DNA of 64,000 nt, taken from Comamonas testosteroni. GTDB taxonomy: Bacteria > Pseudomonadota > Gammaproteobacteria > Burkholderiales > Burkholderiaceae_C. Position 1 is the first letter of the stretch; each line of letters starts with the position of its first letter. Made by a program: the position numbers and the translations under genes. The notes under the pieces were generated by a model. It was not told the DNA's origin, did not search any database, and worked only from the letters and a program-made list of their open reading frames with translations. The DNA lies in the NCBI RefSeq assembly GCF_003569915.1, contig NZ_KZ984447.1, positions 106,500 to 170,499 of the forward strand, read 5' to 3'. Below are positions 54,689 to 63,471 of the stretch, piece by piece.

Positions 54689-55210
54689 TTATTCGCTGCC
54701 AAAGATGGGGTGGGTTTTGCGGGAGGATGCCTTGCCCGGCTTTTTGGGGTTTACAAGCTTTTCAGGCTTGATATCCTTGGAAGATTTAGGTTTGCTGCTA
54801 TTGTTTTGAGAGTTCTTGTCGCTCTCATCAGCTTGTTTGCTCTTCCTGGACTTCTTTGGCGTGGCCTTGGCCAGCGGGTTGAAGGCCAGCGCCCCTGCAA
54901 TCCAGGCGTTCCAGGCGTCTCGCGTGGAGTAGGCCGTGGGGCCAATCAGAAAATAGCCATTCATGCCACCCGAAGGCGAGAGAGGGCGCACGCCCGGCGT
55001 TTCGGCCACCTGCGTGTGGCTGTCCGGCGGCAGGCGCACCAGCAGCTCATCGTTTTCCACGCCCAGGCACATCTTGCCGTCCACCATGAAGACATGGCAG
55101 CCAAACATGCGCTTTTCCTCAATCTCCAAGCCTGCAACATTCTCGGCCAGCGCTTCGCGCACGGCGTCGATCAGTCGCAGGGTTTCGGGGTCCAGAGGGC
55201 GGGCGGGCAT
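54689..55210 (-). CDS. TfoX/Sxy N-terminal domain protein with basic tail
   Basis: This 173-residue protein has a TfoX N-terminal-like domain (about 8-115), with KRMFGCHVFMVDGKMCLGVENDELLVRL and NGYFLIGPTAY. The tail (about 118-173) is very rich in Lys and Ser (SKPKSSKDIKPEKLVNPKK). TfoX/Sxy proteins activate competence genes, but many small homologues have no known role. ATG 55210 gives the usual start; an upstream frame to 55282 is not conserved. Confidence 0.82.
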   Translation of the reverse strand: MPARPLDPETLRLIDAVREALAENVAGLEIEEKRMFGCHVFMVDGKMCLGVENDELLVRLPPDSHTQVAETPGVRPLSPSGGMNGYFLIGPTAYSTRDAWNAWIAGALAFNPLAKATPKKSRKSKQADESDKNSQNNSSKPKSSKDIKPEKLVNPKKPGKASSRKTHPIFGSE

Positions 55211-55235
55211 GGCGGTGTTTCGGTTAGCAAATAGA

Positions 55236-56402
55236 TCAGCGGATGGCCTCGCAAGCATCGCCGTCCAGCATGCGCCGCGCAATGATCACGCGCATGATTT
55301 CGTTCGTGCCTTCCAGAATCTGGTGCACGCGCGCGTCGCGCATCAGGCGCTCCAGCGGGAAGTCGTTCAGATAGCCATAGCCGCCGTGCAGTTGCAGCGC
55401 CTCGTTGCAGACATTGAAGCCCGCGTCCGTGGCAAAGCGCTTGGCCATGGCGCAGTAGGTGGATGCGTCGCGCGCGCCAGCGTCAAGTTTGCTGGCGGCC
55501 AGCCGCACCATCTGCCGCGCAGCGACCAGCTCGGTTGCCATATCGGCCAGCTTGAACTGCAGGGCCTGAAAGCTGGCAATCGGCTTGCCGAACTGCTTGC
55601 GCTCTTGCATATAGCTCTGGGCTTGTGTCAGCGCGCCTTGCGCTGCGCCGACCGAGCAGGTGGCGATATTGATGCGCCCGCCGTCCAGCCCCTTCATCGC
55701 GATCTTGAAGCCTTCGCCTTCGCGGCCCAGCAGGTGGTTGGCGGGGATGCGCACATTGTCGAAATTGATAACGCGCGTGGGCTGGCTGTTCCAGCCCATT
55801 TTTTCTTCCTTTTTGCCATAGCTCACGCCTTCGGCATGGGCGGGCACGACAAAGGCCGAGATGCCCGCCGCACCGGAAGCTGCATCCCCAGTTCTAGCCA
55901 TCAGCACCAGCACATCGGTGCTGCCTGCGCCACTGATAAAGGCTTTGCTGCCGTTGATCACATATTCGTTGCCCACCAGTTCGGCTCGGGTCTTGAGCGA
56001 GGCGGCGTCCGATCCCGCACCCGGCTCGGTCAGGCAGTAGCTGGCCAGTTTCTGGCCGCTGGTGAGTAGCTCGCCCCATTCGCTGCGCACCGCGTCTGTG
56101 GCCCAGGTGCCCAGCATCCAGGTCGCCATATTGTGGATGGTGATAAAGGCGGTGGTCGATGGGTCGACGGCAGCCATTTCTTCAAAAACCAGCGTGGCGT
56201 CCAGCCGGGGCAGAGCCAGGCCGCCCGCATTTTCAGGCGCGTACAGGCCGCAAAAACCCAGCTCACCGGCCTTGGCAATGGCTTCGCGCGGAAAGGCCGC
56301 TTCGCGGTCCCACTCAGCCGCATGAGGGGCCAGTTCCGCCTGCGCAAATGCGCGGGCGGTGTCGGCAAAGGCGCGCTGATCTTCTGTCAGTTCAAAGTCC
56401 AT
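55236..56402 (-). CDS. Isobutyryl-CoA dehydrogenase
   Basis: This 388-residue FAD enzyme converts isobutyryl-CoA to methacrylyl-CoA in valine breakdown. The FAD site reads YCLTEPGAGSDAASLKT. The C-terminal LQLHGGYGYLNDFPLERLMRD and HQILEGTNEIMRVI (catalytic Glu about 364) resemble ACAD8 rather than butyryl-CoA enzymes. mmsB and mmsA nearby support this. The start is ATG 56402. Confidence 0.9.
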   Translation of the reverse strand: MDFELTEDQRAFADTARAFAQAELAPHAAEWDREAAFPREAIAKAGELGFCGLYAPENAGGLALPRLDATLVFEEMAAVDPSTTAFITIHNMATWMLGTWATDAVRSEWGELLTSGQKLASYCLTEPGAGSDAASLKTRAELVGNEYVINGSKAFISGAGSTDVLVLMARTGDAASGAAGISAFVVPAHAEGVSYGKKEEKMGWNSQPTRVINFDNVRIPANHLLGREGEGFKIAMKGLDGGRINIATCSVGAAQGALTQAQSYMQERKQFGKPIASFQALQFKLADMATELVAARQMVRLAASKLDAGARDASTYCAMAKRFATDAGFNVCNEALQLHGGYGYLNDFPLERLMRDARVHQILEGTNEIMRVIIARRMLDGDACEAIR

Positions 56403-56426
56403 TTTTGTCTCCTTTATTGTTCTGAC

Positions 56427-56471
56427 TGGCCTCTAGTCTTGAGTTAACAAGCGCTGTCAGCTATTGATTTC
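56427..56471 (-). repeat. Repeat family A copy
   Basis: Inverted orientation: TGGCCTCTAGTCTTG, then AAGCGCTGTCAGCTATTGATT. It lies in the gap between the first LprI-like gene and the dehydrogenase gene. Confidence 0.65.
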
Positions 56472-56475
56472 ATAG

Positions 56476-56901
56476 TCATTGCGGCGCTCCGTGGTGCAGC
56501 CACTGTTTGAGCACCGCGTCGCGCGCCTTGATCTGCTGCATCAGGCATTCATGAAAGCGGCGCGGCCAGTCGGCCTGGGCTTCAAAGGCGGCCTGGGCTT
56601 TTTTGCACTGGGTGGTACGGCTGCGTGTCCAGTCGCTTTGCTCCTTGCGCAGCGCTGGGCGCTCATGGGCGGAGAGGGCGCGCATCACATCGCCGTACAG
56701 AATCTGGTGGTCGGTGTCGGCCTGCTGAAAGTCCTTGATGGCGCAGGCATTGGTCTGCTGCACATTGCCGCCCACCACGCAGTCGGCACCAGCCTGAGCG
56801 TGGGCACTGGTGATGGTTGCTGCAAAAAACATAGCTGTCAGCGTATGTTTATTCAGGACTTGAAGGCGATTTGGCTTGAAATTCAGAGAGCGAGAAGTCA
56901 T
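56476..56901 (-). CDS. LprI-like (DUF1311) exported protein, copy 1
   Basis: This 141-residue secreted protein has one LprI/DUF1311 domain, CVVGGNVQQTNACAIKDFQQAD...ILYGDVMRALS...RKEQSDWTRSRTTQCKKA. The family is linked to inhibition of lysozyme in Mycobacterium; here it could guard the envelope. Codons for the n-region and start of the signal peptide (about residues 7-22) overlap a family A repeat at 56827-56874. The start may be ATG 56901 or a nearer Met at the hydrophobic core. Confidence 0.8.
   Translation of the reverse strand: MTSRSLNFKPNRLQVLNKHTLTAMFFAATITSAHAQAGADCVVGGNVQQTNACAIKDFQQADTDHQILYGDVMRALSAHERPALRKEQSDWTRSRTTQCKKAQAAFEAQADWPRRFHECLMQQIKARDAVLKQWLHHGAPQ
56827..56874 (+). 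repeat. Repeat family A copy inside the LprI-like signal-peptide codons
   Basis: AAACATAGCTGTCAGCG, AT-rich middle, GGACTTGAAGGCGATTTGG. It is antisense to, and overlaps, the first codons of the LprI-like gene. Confidence 0.6.
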
Positions 56902-56966
56902 ACGCCCATCATCGCAGCCTGCGCGGCGGTTTTTACGCAAATGCGCTCCGTGCGGCGTTGGGCGCT

Positions 56967-57728
56967 TCATGGTCTGGCCTCTTTGCGGGTTAGCGGCTGC
57001 CAGTCGCTTTTAAAGACCTTGACCCGTTCCAGCGCCATGCGGGTCTGGCAGACGACCTGGTCTTCTTTTTCATGCACATAGCCGTTGAGCTGGCAGCTTT
57101 TTTCGCGCCGCTCTTCCCAGTCCTGCTGCTCGGTGTAGAGCCTGTCGGCCTGCAACTCGGGCAGGTTCAGCAGCGTGGAGATATAGATCATATGCACGCC
57201 GTTTTCGATCAGATCTCTGTTCTTTTGCAGGCAGCCCAGGCTGGCTTCGGAGCCTTTGGGGCACAGGCGCTCGGACGAGCTTTTTTGCGGTGTCGCTGCG
57301 GGCTGCATGCTCTCCAGCAGCGCAGTCCGTCGCATGGTCATCTTGCTACGGCACAGCATGGCATAGGCCAGGGCGTTGCTGTCGGAGGCGGGTCTGTCCG
57401 TGGGGGTGCATTCCTTGTCACGGCGCTCAAGCCATTGCCGCTGCTGGTGTTGCAGTTGCGCGCTTTGCTGCGGGGCCATCACGTCATCGAGCTTTTTCAG
57501 GCTGTGCTGCAAAGCGATATCGACAAAGACGGCTTTTTCATTGAGGCACAGCAGATTGGCTTGCCAGTTGGTAGCGGGGTCGCAGGCAGATTCAGTGGCT
57601 GGGGCAGGTGAGGACGGCTGGGCCCGTGCAGGGCTATGGGTGAAAACTGCAAAAACAATAGCTGTTAGCGCACACAGGTATTGGGCTGGCTGTGCTTGCT
57701 TCTTGATATTTTGATTGCGTAATGTCAT
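56967..57728 (-). CDS. LprI-like (DUF1311) exported protein, copy 2 (two domains)
   Basis: This 253-residue secreted protein (signal peptide to about ARAQP, 37) contains two LprI-like domains, one starting near ACDPATNWQANLLCLNEKA and one near CPKGSEASLGCLQKN. Each has cysteines placed for disulfides and the W-E-RR/K helix (QRQWLERRDKEC, QQDWEERREKSC). It lies 43 bases after copy 3 on the same strand. Part of its signal peptide is encoded by a diverged family A repeat. Confidence 0.8.
   Translation of the reverse strand: MTLRNQNIKKQAQPAQYLCALTAIVFAVFTHSPARAQPSSPAPATESACDPATNWQANLLCLNEKAVFVDIALQHSLKKLDDVMAPQQSAQLQHQQRQWLERRDKECTPTDRPASDSNALAYAMLCRSKMTMRRTALLESMQPAATPQKSSSERLCPKGSEASLGCLQKNRDLIENGVHMIYISTLLNLPELQADRLYTEQQDWEERREKSCQLNGYVHEKEDQVVCQTRMALERVKVFKSDWQPLTRKEARP
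57648..57690 (+). repeat. Diverged family A repeat in signal-peptide codons
   Basis: GCAAAAACAATAGCTGTTAGCGC matches, apart from a few bases, GCAAAAAACATAGCTGTCAGCG at 56822-56843. Both lie in the hydrophobic signal codons of LprI-like genes. Confidence 0.45.
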
Positions 57729-57771
57729 GACAGCATCATGGCAGGGCATTGAGGCGCTGGTGTCTTCGCCG

Positions 57772-58164
57772 TCATGGCTGGCGATCTAGCCACTCTTGCA
57801 GCTCTGCCGTGCGCTTGCGCGTGGCTTTTTCCAGGCAGCTGCTGAAGATCATGGGTCGCATGGAGCCACCTGCATAGGCTTTGGCGGCCTGATGACAGGC
57901 GGGGTCACGCCCGCGCAGCCAGCGGCGCTGGTCTGAGCGCAATGCGTCGCGTAACTCAGGGGAAAGCGTTGCCATGACTTCGCGGTAGCGGAGGTTGAGT
58001 TGTGCATCGGCCGCGCGGTAATCCTGCGCCGCACAGTCATTCAACTGTTGCTGGTTGCCGCTGGGCTTGCAATCCAGCGCCCGGACATGGTCAGCCGCCC
58101 ACGCGCCGGAAGTGAGCACCGCAGTGGCTGCGGCAAGACTCCAGAGCGCGGGGCGAATGGTCAT
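57772..58164 (-). CDS. LprI-like (DUF1311) exported protein, copy 3
   Basis: This 130-residue secreted protein has a clean signal peptide (about 1-23, cleaved at AWAAD) and one LprI-like domain: LDCKPSGNQQQLNDCAAQDYRAADAQLNLRYREVM...SDQRRWLRGRDPACHQAA. Its ATG lies two bases after the mmsA stop, so it is translated with the valine operon. Together with copies 1 and 2 it forms a tandem family. Confidence 0.85.
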   Translation of the reverse strand: MTIRPALWSLAAATAVLTSGAWAADHVRALDCKPSGNQQQLNDCAAQDYRAADAQLNLRYREVMATLSPELRDALRSDQRRWLRGRDPACHQAAKAYAGGSMRPMIFSSCLEKATRKRTAELQEWLDRQP

Positions 58165-58166
58165 GC

Positions 58167-59690
58167 TTACTTCAGGCTGATGGTGGTGTTCACACCCTGG
58201 CTGGTGGTCGAGTCATCAAACCAGCGGGCGGTCACGGTCTTGGTCTGTGTGTAGAACAGCACGACCTGCTTGCCGTAGGGGCCCAGGTCGCCGAGCTTGG
58301 AGGCGCGGCTGCCGGTGAAGGAGAACAGGGGCACGGGCACAGGAATTGGCACGTTGATGCCGACCTGACCCACGTCGATGTCTTCCTGGAACTTGCGCGC
58401 CGCAGCGCCGCTTTGCGTGAAGATGGCCGTGCCGTTGCCATTGGGGTTGGCGTTGATCAGCTCGATGGCGTCGTCCAGAGTATCTGCGCCCATGATGGCC
58501 AGCACGGGGCCGAAGACTTCCTGCTCATAGATGCTCATGCCGGGCTTGACGCCGCTGAAGATGGTGGGAGCGACAAAGTTACCTTTGTCGTAACCGGCCA
58601 CGCTGGGCTTGCGACCATCGAGCTCCAGCACCGCACCTTCGGCCACGCCGCGCTCGATCAGGCCTTCGATGCGCGAGAGCGCAGCGCAGGACACGACCGG
58701 GCCCACATCGGTACCGGGCTCGGTACCGGCGGAGACCTTGAGCGTCTTGGCCTTGGCCACGAGGTCGGGAATCCACTTTTGCGATTCGCCCACCAGCACC
58801 ACCACGGACAGCGCCATGCAGCGCTGGCCTGCCGCGCCAAAAGCCGCACCGGCAATGGCGTTCAGGGTCTGGTCCTTGTTGGCATCGGGCACGACGATGG
58901 CGTGGTTCTTGGCGCCCATCATGCACTGCACGCGCTTGCCAGCCAGCGATGCACGGTTGTAGACATGGGTGCCGACCTTGGTCGAGCCCACAAAGCTAAT
59001 GGCCTTGATATCGGGGTGGTCGCAAATCGCATTGACCACGTCTTCACCGCCGTGAATCACGTTCAGCACGCCGGCAGGCACGCCCGCTTCCAGCGCCAGT
59101 TCGCACAGGCGCATGGTGACGATGGGGTCCTGCTCCGAAGGCTTCAGAACAAAGGTATTGCCCGTAGCAATGGCCATGGGGAACATCCACAGCGGAATCA
59201 TCGCGGGGAAGTTGAACGGGGTGATGCCTGCGCACACGCCCAGTGGCTGCATGATGGAGTAGGTGTCCACGCCATTGGCCACATTGTTGGCCAGCTCGCC
59301 CAGCTGCAGCGTGCCGATATTGGCAGCATGCTCCACCACTTCCAGGCCGCGGAAGACATCGCCTTCAGCGTCCGGCAGGGTCTTGCCTTGCTCGGCCGTC
59401 AGCAGCGCGGCCAGCTCTTTCATGTTTTCACGAATCAGCTGCTGCAGCTTCAAAAAGATGCGGGCACGTGCGCCGATGGGGGTCTTCTTCCAGGTCTTGA
59501 ACGCTTCCTTGGCGTTGGCCACGGCGGCGTTGACTTCATCGGGCGTGGCAAAAGGCACGCGCGCCAGCACTTCCTGCGTGGCTGGGTTGACCACATCGCG
59601 CCATTGGGTGGTTTTTGACTCGACCATCTGCCCGTTGATGAGCAGCTTGACCGTGGGCGCCAGAACCTTGGCGGAAGTGGGTGCGTTCAT
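58167..59690 (-). CDS. mmsA: CoA-acylating methylmalonate-semialdehyde dehydrogenase
   Basis: This 507-residue aldehyde dehydrogenase converts methylmalonate semialdehyde to propionyl-CoA in valine (and thymine) breakdown. It has catalytic C291 in [38 protein letters not shown] and the MmsA-type [21 protein letters not shown] 59690 is the family start; an upstream frame to 59852 is spurious. It heads the minus-strand block that includes three LprI-like genes and the isobutyryl-CoA dehydrogenase. Confidence 0.95.
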   Translation of the reverse strand: MNAPTSAKVLAPTVKLLINGQMVESKTTQWRDVVNPATQEVLARVPFATPDEVNAAVANAKEAFKTWKKTPIGARARIFLKLQQLIRENMKELAALLTAEQGKTLPDAEGDVFRGLEVVEHAANIGTLQLGELANNVANGVDTYSIMQPLGVCAGITPFNFPAMIPLWMFPMAIATGNTFVLKPSEQDPIVTMRLCELALEAGVPAGVLNVIHGGEDVVNAICDHPDIKAISFVGSTKVGTHVYNRASLAGKRVQCMMGAKNHAIVVPDANKDQTLNAIAGAAFGAAGQRCMALSVVVLVGESQKWIPDLVAKAKTLKVSAGTEPGTDVGPVVSCAALSRIEGLIERGVAEGAVLELDGRKPSVAGYDKGNFVAPTIFSGVKPGMSIYEQEVFGPVLAIMGADTLDDAIELINANPNGNGTAIFTQSGAAARKFQEDIDVGQVGINVPIPVPVPLFSFTGSRASKLGDLGPYGKQVVLFYTQTKTVTARWFDDSTTSQGVNTTISLK

Positions 59691-59808
59691 GAGGTGTCTC
59701 CGGTGTGTTGAGTTCGACCCCCATGGTATGTGTGCGCAATTGCTCGGGCAATAGAGTTTGCTGCACATAGGGTGTGCAAATATGCACATCAGGTAGCAGG
59801 ATTTGCCA

Positions 59809-61044
59809 TCAAGCCGTTGACGGGCAAGCCGGGTGGGCTGCAGCAAGGCCACGCGTGCACCACCACAGCAGCAAAGCCAGCAGACTCACGGCTGCGCCCA
59901 GCAGGCACACGCCATTCCAGCCTGCGCGGGCATAGACCAGAGTGCTGGCAATCGCGCCCATGCCGCTGCCTGCGGTGTAGAACAGCATGTACAGGCCAAT
60001 CAGGCGGCTGCTGGCCTCGGGGTGGCTGCGCAAAATCAGGCTCTGGTTGGTCACATGCAGGGCCTGACCGCCCAGGTCCAGCAGCACAATGCCCAGCATC
60101 AGCGTCCACAGTGATTCGTGCAGCAGCGACAGCGGCCACCAGGCCAGCACCAGCAGCATCAGGGCGGCAGCACTGGTGCGCTGGGTATGACCGCGATCGG
60201 CCCATTGCCCGGCCCGCGCGGCCATCAAGGCACCAATCACCCCCACCAGCCCGAAGGCGCCAATCGCCGTGCGCGAGAAGTGGAAGGGCGCTGCGCTCAG
60301 CGGCAGCACCAGTGCGCTCCAGAAGATATTGAAGGCCGCAAACATCAAAAGCGCCAGCAGGCCGCGCAGCTGCAGCGGTCTTTGCTGGCGCAGCAGTGTG
60401 AACATGGAGACCATCAGATCACGGTAGCGCAGGCCCTGCGCGGCGGCGGGCGGCATGGGCAGCACCGGCAAGCGCTTCCAAAGCAATAGCGCCATGCCCA
60501 GCATCAGCATAGCAGAGCACAGATAAACGCCGCGCCATCCCGCCACATCGCTGATCGCACCTGCAAACACGCGCGCCAGCAGCAGGCCGATAAAGACACC
60601 GCTTTGCGCCGCACCCACCACCCGGCCTTGTTCATGCGCAGGGGCTGCGCTGGCCGCATAGGCAATCAGGCCCTGCGTCATGGCTGTGCCCAGCAGGCCG
60701 ACCAGCAACATGCCCGCCAGCAGCACGCGCGCCGATGGGGCCAGAGCCACCAGCAGCAGCGCTGCCACCAGAGCCAGCAGCTGCGCGAGCATCAGCCGCC
60801 GCCGCTCCCACAGATCGCCCAGCGGCACAAGCAGCAACAAGGCCAGCGCGCAGCCGGCCTGCGTGGCCGTGACCACGCCGCCCACGGCAGCCAGCGGAAT
60901 GCGAAAGTCGTGCGCCAGCGCCTCCAGCAAGGGCTGGGCGTAATAGACATTGGCCACGCTGAGCCCACAGGCCAGCGCAAACAACATGACAAGCCCGGAG
61001 GGCATGGCCGATGGTGACTGGGGAATTGAGGGGTTTGAAGACAT
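59809..61044 (-). CDS. MFS transporter
   Basis: This 411-residue, twelve-helix major facilitator has the motif-A block [14 protein letters not shown] in the loop after helix 2 and an [13 protein letters not shown] opening found in small-molecule exporters of the drug/aromatic type. ATG 61044 is preferred over TTG 61068. It is divergent from an HxlR regulator across a 126-base gap with TGCAT dyads, so export of a toxic aromatic or aldehyde is plausible. Confidence 0.9.
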   Translation of the reverse strand: MSSNPSIPQSPSAMPSGLVMLFALACGLSVANVYYAQPLLEALAHDFRIPLAAVGGVVTATQAGCALALLLLVPLGDLWERRRLMLAQLLALVAALLLVALAPSARVLLAGMLLVGLLGTAMTQGLIAYAASAAPAHEQGRVVGAAQSGVFIGLLLARVFAGAISDVAGWRGVYLCSAMLMLGMALLLWKRLPVLPMPPAAAQGLRYRDLMVSMFTLLRQQRPLQLRGLLALLMFAAFNIFWSALVLPLSAAPFHFSRTAIGAFGLVGVIGALMAARAGQWADRGHTQRTSAAALMLLVLAWWPLSLLHESLWTLMLGIVLLDLGGQALHVTNQSLILRSHPEASSRLIGLYMLFYTAGSGMGAIASTLVYARAGWNGVCLLGAAVSLLALLLWWCTRGLAAAHPACPSTA

Positions 61045-61078
61045 GGTGCATGCACTTTCTGGTTTCAAAGAAAAACCA

Positions 61079-61113
61079 GTTGCATGCTAAATGATGCAGT
61101 TTTAAAATGCAAC
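61079..61113. promoter_or_regulatory. Candidate HxlR operator
   Basis: GTTGCAT (61079-61085) and ATGCAAC (61107-61113) are perfect inverted arms, with an extra ATGCA at 61094-61098 and TTTTAAAA between. The site lies between the divergent MFS and HxlR genes, overlapping where both promoters must be. Confidence 0.5.
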
Positions 61114-61170
61114 CAGATGGTGGCGGGAAATGTGTTTTCCGGATGTTTCAAACGCCGCCCAAGGAGAACC

Positions 61171-61632
61171 ATGTCCGTGCGCCAACCCCTGAATGCAGAG
61201 CCTTGCCCCGTAGCCCGCTCCGTCGATGTGATGGGCGACCGCTGGTCTCTGCTCATCGTGCGTGATGCTTTTGATGGCATGCGCCGCTTCAGCGACTTTC
61301 AGCGCAGCCTGGGCGTGGCGCGCAACATCCTCTCGGACCGGCTCAAAAAACTGGTTGATGCCGGCATTCTGCAAACCGAGGCGGCTGCAGAAGGCTCGGC
61401 CTATCAGGCCTATGTGCTCACGCCGCGTGGCGAGAGCCTGTTCCCCGTGGTTCTGGCCTTGCGCCAGTGGGGCGAGGCACAGCTGTTTGCGCCCGGTGAA
61501 GCGCATTCCCTGCTGATCGATAGCCGCACCGGCCAGCCTGTGCCAAGCATGCGCGTGCTGGACGCGCAGGGTCAGGAGCTGCAGCCCGCGCAGACCGTGG
61601 TGCGCAAGCTGGATGCAGATGATGCCGCGTGA
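61171..61632 (+). CDS. HxlR-family transcriptional regulator
   Basis: This 153-residue winged-helix protein has CPVARSVDVMGDRWSLLIVRDAF near its N-terminus, RRFSDFQRSLGVARNILSDRLKKLVDAGIL for the recognition helix and a wing with YVLTPRGESL. The conserved N-terminal cysteine (C12) is the redox/aldehyde sensor in characterised relatives. ATG 61171 follows AAGGAG. It is divergent from the MFS exporter and probably represses it. Confidence 0.9.
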   Translation: MSVRQPLNAEPCPVARSVDVMGDRWSLLIVRDAFDGMRRFSDFQRSLGVARNILSDRLKKLVDAGILQTEAAAEGSAYQAYVLTPRGESLFPVVLALRQWGEAQLFAPGEAHSLLIDSRTGQPVPSMRVLDAQGQELQPAQTVVRKLDADDAA

Positions 61633-61642
61633 GGGAACGCAA

Positions 61643-62194
61643 ATGCGCGTGCTGGTGATAGGTACCAGCGGCGCGGGTAAAACCACGTTTGCAGCCAAGG
61701 TGGCAAAGGCTTTGAATCTGCGCCATACCGAGCTGGACGAACTGCACTGGGGGCCGAACTGGAAGCCGGCCCCTACGCCGCAGTTTGTCGATGCGGCGGG
61801 CCGGGCTGCCGAAGCCCAGAACTGGGTGATGGATGGCAATTACAGCGTGGTGCGCGAGCAGCTATGGCCGCGTGCCACGCATATCGTGTGGCTCAATTAC
61901 GGTCGCTGGACGGTGTTTTCGCGCGTGCTCTGGCGCACCACCCGCCGCGCCGCGCTGGGTACATCGCTGTACCACGGCAATCGTGAAAGCTGGCGCAGCG
62001 CATTCTTCTCCAGAGATTCCATCCTGCTGTGGTCCTGGCAGACCTTTGCCAAGAACCGGCGCAAATACCAGGATTTGCGAGCCAGTGCGCAGTTCTCGCA
62101 GCTGCAGTGGCTGGAGTTCAAGACGCCACAGCAGGCTCAGGAGTGGCTGGAGGGCGAAGTGCTGCTCTGCGATGGTGGGCTGAACCTGACCTGA
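61643..62194 (+). CDS. P-loop kinase-like ATPase
   Basis: This 183-residue protein opens MRVLVIGTSGAGKTTF with Walker A at 7-15, followed by LRHTELDELHWGPNW, typical of the small adenylate-kinase-like proteins related to topology modulation protein FlaR. WVMDGNYSVVREQLWPRATHIVWLNYGR carries the Walker B-like strand. The substrate is unknown. It starts 10 bases after the HxlR gene with GAGGG ahead, so it is co-transcribed. Confidence 0.85.
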   Translation: MRVLVIGTSGAGKTTFAAKVAKALNLRHTELDELHWGPNWKPAPTPQFVDAAGRAAEAQNWVMDGNYSVVREQLWPRATHIVWLNYGRWTVFSRVLWRTTRRAALGTSLYHGNRESWRSAFFSRDSILLWSWQTFAKNRRKYQDLRASAQFSQLQWLEFKTPQQAQEWLEGEVLLCDGGLNLT

Positions 62195-62240
62195 TTGCCA
62201 AAGCGCCATGAGCATCATCTGCATCTCTGTATAGATCAGC

Positions 62241-62469
62241 ATGCCTTCAGCCATTGTGGTGGGCGAATTGCGGCAGATCACGGGGCCAGCCGGAAGCGGT
62301 GTTTGCGCAAATCAGGGCCTTGCTTGATGCGCTGCAGCGCCACGCCTGCGAGCCAGATATCACCGAGTCAGGCCATGCTGTTTCGGCGCAGACTCTGCGC
62401 AATCTGCTGCAAAGCAGCGAGGCGCAGGCCGAGGAAGCGCGCCGCCTTGATGATTTGGGGTACCGCTGA
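62241..62469 (+). pseudogene. Possible frameshifted small gene
   Basis: ATG 62241 opens MPSAIVVGELRQITG in one frame. A neighbouring frame continues with QPEAVFAQIRALLDALQRHA...AEEARRLDDLGYR to a stop at 62469, with the GC-rich third positions usual here. Joining them at about 62285 gives a helical protein of about 75 residues. Either a frameshift inactivated it or the second frame starts at TTG 62254. Confidence 0.3.
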
Positions 62470-62526
62470 TCTCGGATGGCTGGCGACACAGCGGCGAAAA
62501 TGTTGCCCGAATAATCAAATTGCTTC

Positions 62527-62577
62527 TGTTTTGATAGCGAAAAGCCTAAGTTATGCATAGACTTGAGGCGGTTTTTA
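62527..62577 (+). repeat. Repeat family A copy
   Basis: TGTTTTGATAGCGAAAAGCC, AT-rich middle, AGACTTGAGGCGGTTTTT. It lies between the small broken gene and the membrane-protein gene. Confidence 0.7.
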
Positions 62578-62636
62578 TTGAATTTTTTGCCTTGACAGGG
62601 TCAGATCGAGCGGCTTGCAAGGGCTGCGTTACACGC

Positions 62637-63140
62637 TCACTTGGCCAATTTCCGGTCTTCGCTTTTGGCTTCCTCAAGGGCTTCGGGCTCGATGTGCTCG
62701 GCGTGCAGGTTCAGCCGAATAAACACACCCCAGCCAGCAATCAATATGCCCACCGCCACAATCAGGCAGGATGCGTAAACAATTCGGAAAGGCTCCTCCT
62801 GGGCCTTGAAGGTGGCAATCAGCCCTTCAACAGCCAGGGCGACCACGAGAACCACCAGGAATCTCGATAGAAAACGGCGAATCCGCGTCGGTCCGCTGAT
62901 CTGCGCATTGCGAATGATTTCTTCTTCCAGAATGGTTTGCGAGATTTGCAGGGCAACCACGGCCGATGCCAGCACACCCATGGCTTCGACAATCAGAAGT
63001 GTTTCATCGCTGCCCAGCCCGTTCCTCAAAGCCAGCCAGGCCTTGGAGCCTGCAATCCATAAAAGAGCAATGGCAGCCACGCCGAACAGGATGCTCATGA
63101 TGGAATGCAGAAAGACATACAGATGATGAACGAGCTTCAT
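62637..63140 (-). CDS. Small membrane protein of unknown function
   Basis: This 167-residue protein has four hydrophobic segments: about 10-36, 47-66, 92-110 and 120-143. The loop TILEEEIIRNAQISGPTRIRRF and the acidic C-terminus (HIEPEALEEAKSEDRKLAK) should be cytoplasmic. I do not recognise the family; the layout is loosely like PsiE-type proteins. It lies 39 bases downstream of the small proline-rich gene. Confidence 0.65.
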   Translation of the reverse strand: MKLVHHLYVFLHSIMSILFGVAAIALLWIAGSKAWLALRNGLGSDETLLIVEAMGVLASAVVALQISQTILEEEIIRNAQISGPTRIRRFLSRFLVVLVVALAVEGLIATFKAQEEPFRIVYASCLIVAVGILIAGWGVFIRLNLHAEHIEPEALEEAKSEDRKLAK

Positions 63141-63179
63141 ATCTTTCCTTGATTGGCTAGCGCATGAACGGGTTGTCGC

Positions 63180-63326
63180 TCAGACCACCGGCTCAGGAGG
63201 CTCCTCGACGGGCGGAGCATTCTCAGGCGGATCAATGGGCTGCGGCTTTTGCGGTTTTTCTGGAGCAGAAGGGGGTGGACTCTCAGACTGGCCGGTCTTC
63301 ACTTCATTAATCGAGGGCATTGGCAT
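63180..63326 (-). CDS. 48-residue proline-rich protein
   Basis: This short frame starts at ATG 63326 with AGGA seven bases upstream. It encodes MPMPSINEVKTGQSESPPPS then a run of Pro/Glu/Lys (PEKPQKPQPIDPPENAPP). It is probably disordered. It sits between the BON lipoprotein gene and a membrane protein gene on the same strand, suggesting an envelope-stress cluster, but this is inference. Confidence 0.5.
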   Translation of the reverse strand: MPMPSINEVKTGQSESPPPSAPEKPQKPQPIDPPENAPPVEEPPEPVV

Positions 63327-63471
63327 GAATTCCTGCGGGTGAGTGAGTGCCAAAATTAAAGGGCACAAGGCCCTTTAATTGGATATCAGCGCTGACAGTC
63401 AAGGTGAATGCCATCAGAGGCTCATGCTGTCATTGCGCATGGATAGATCGGTGACTGATATCAGCAAGTGA

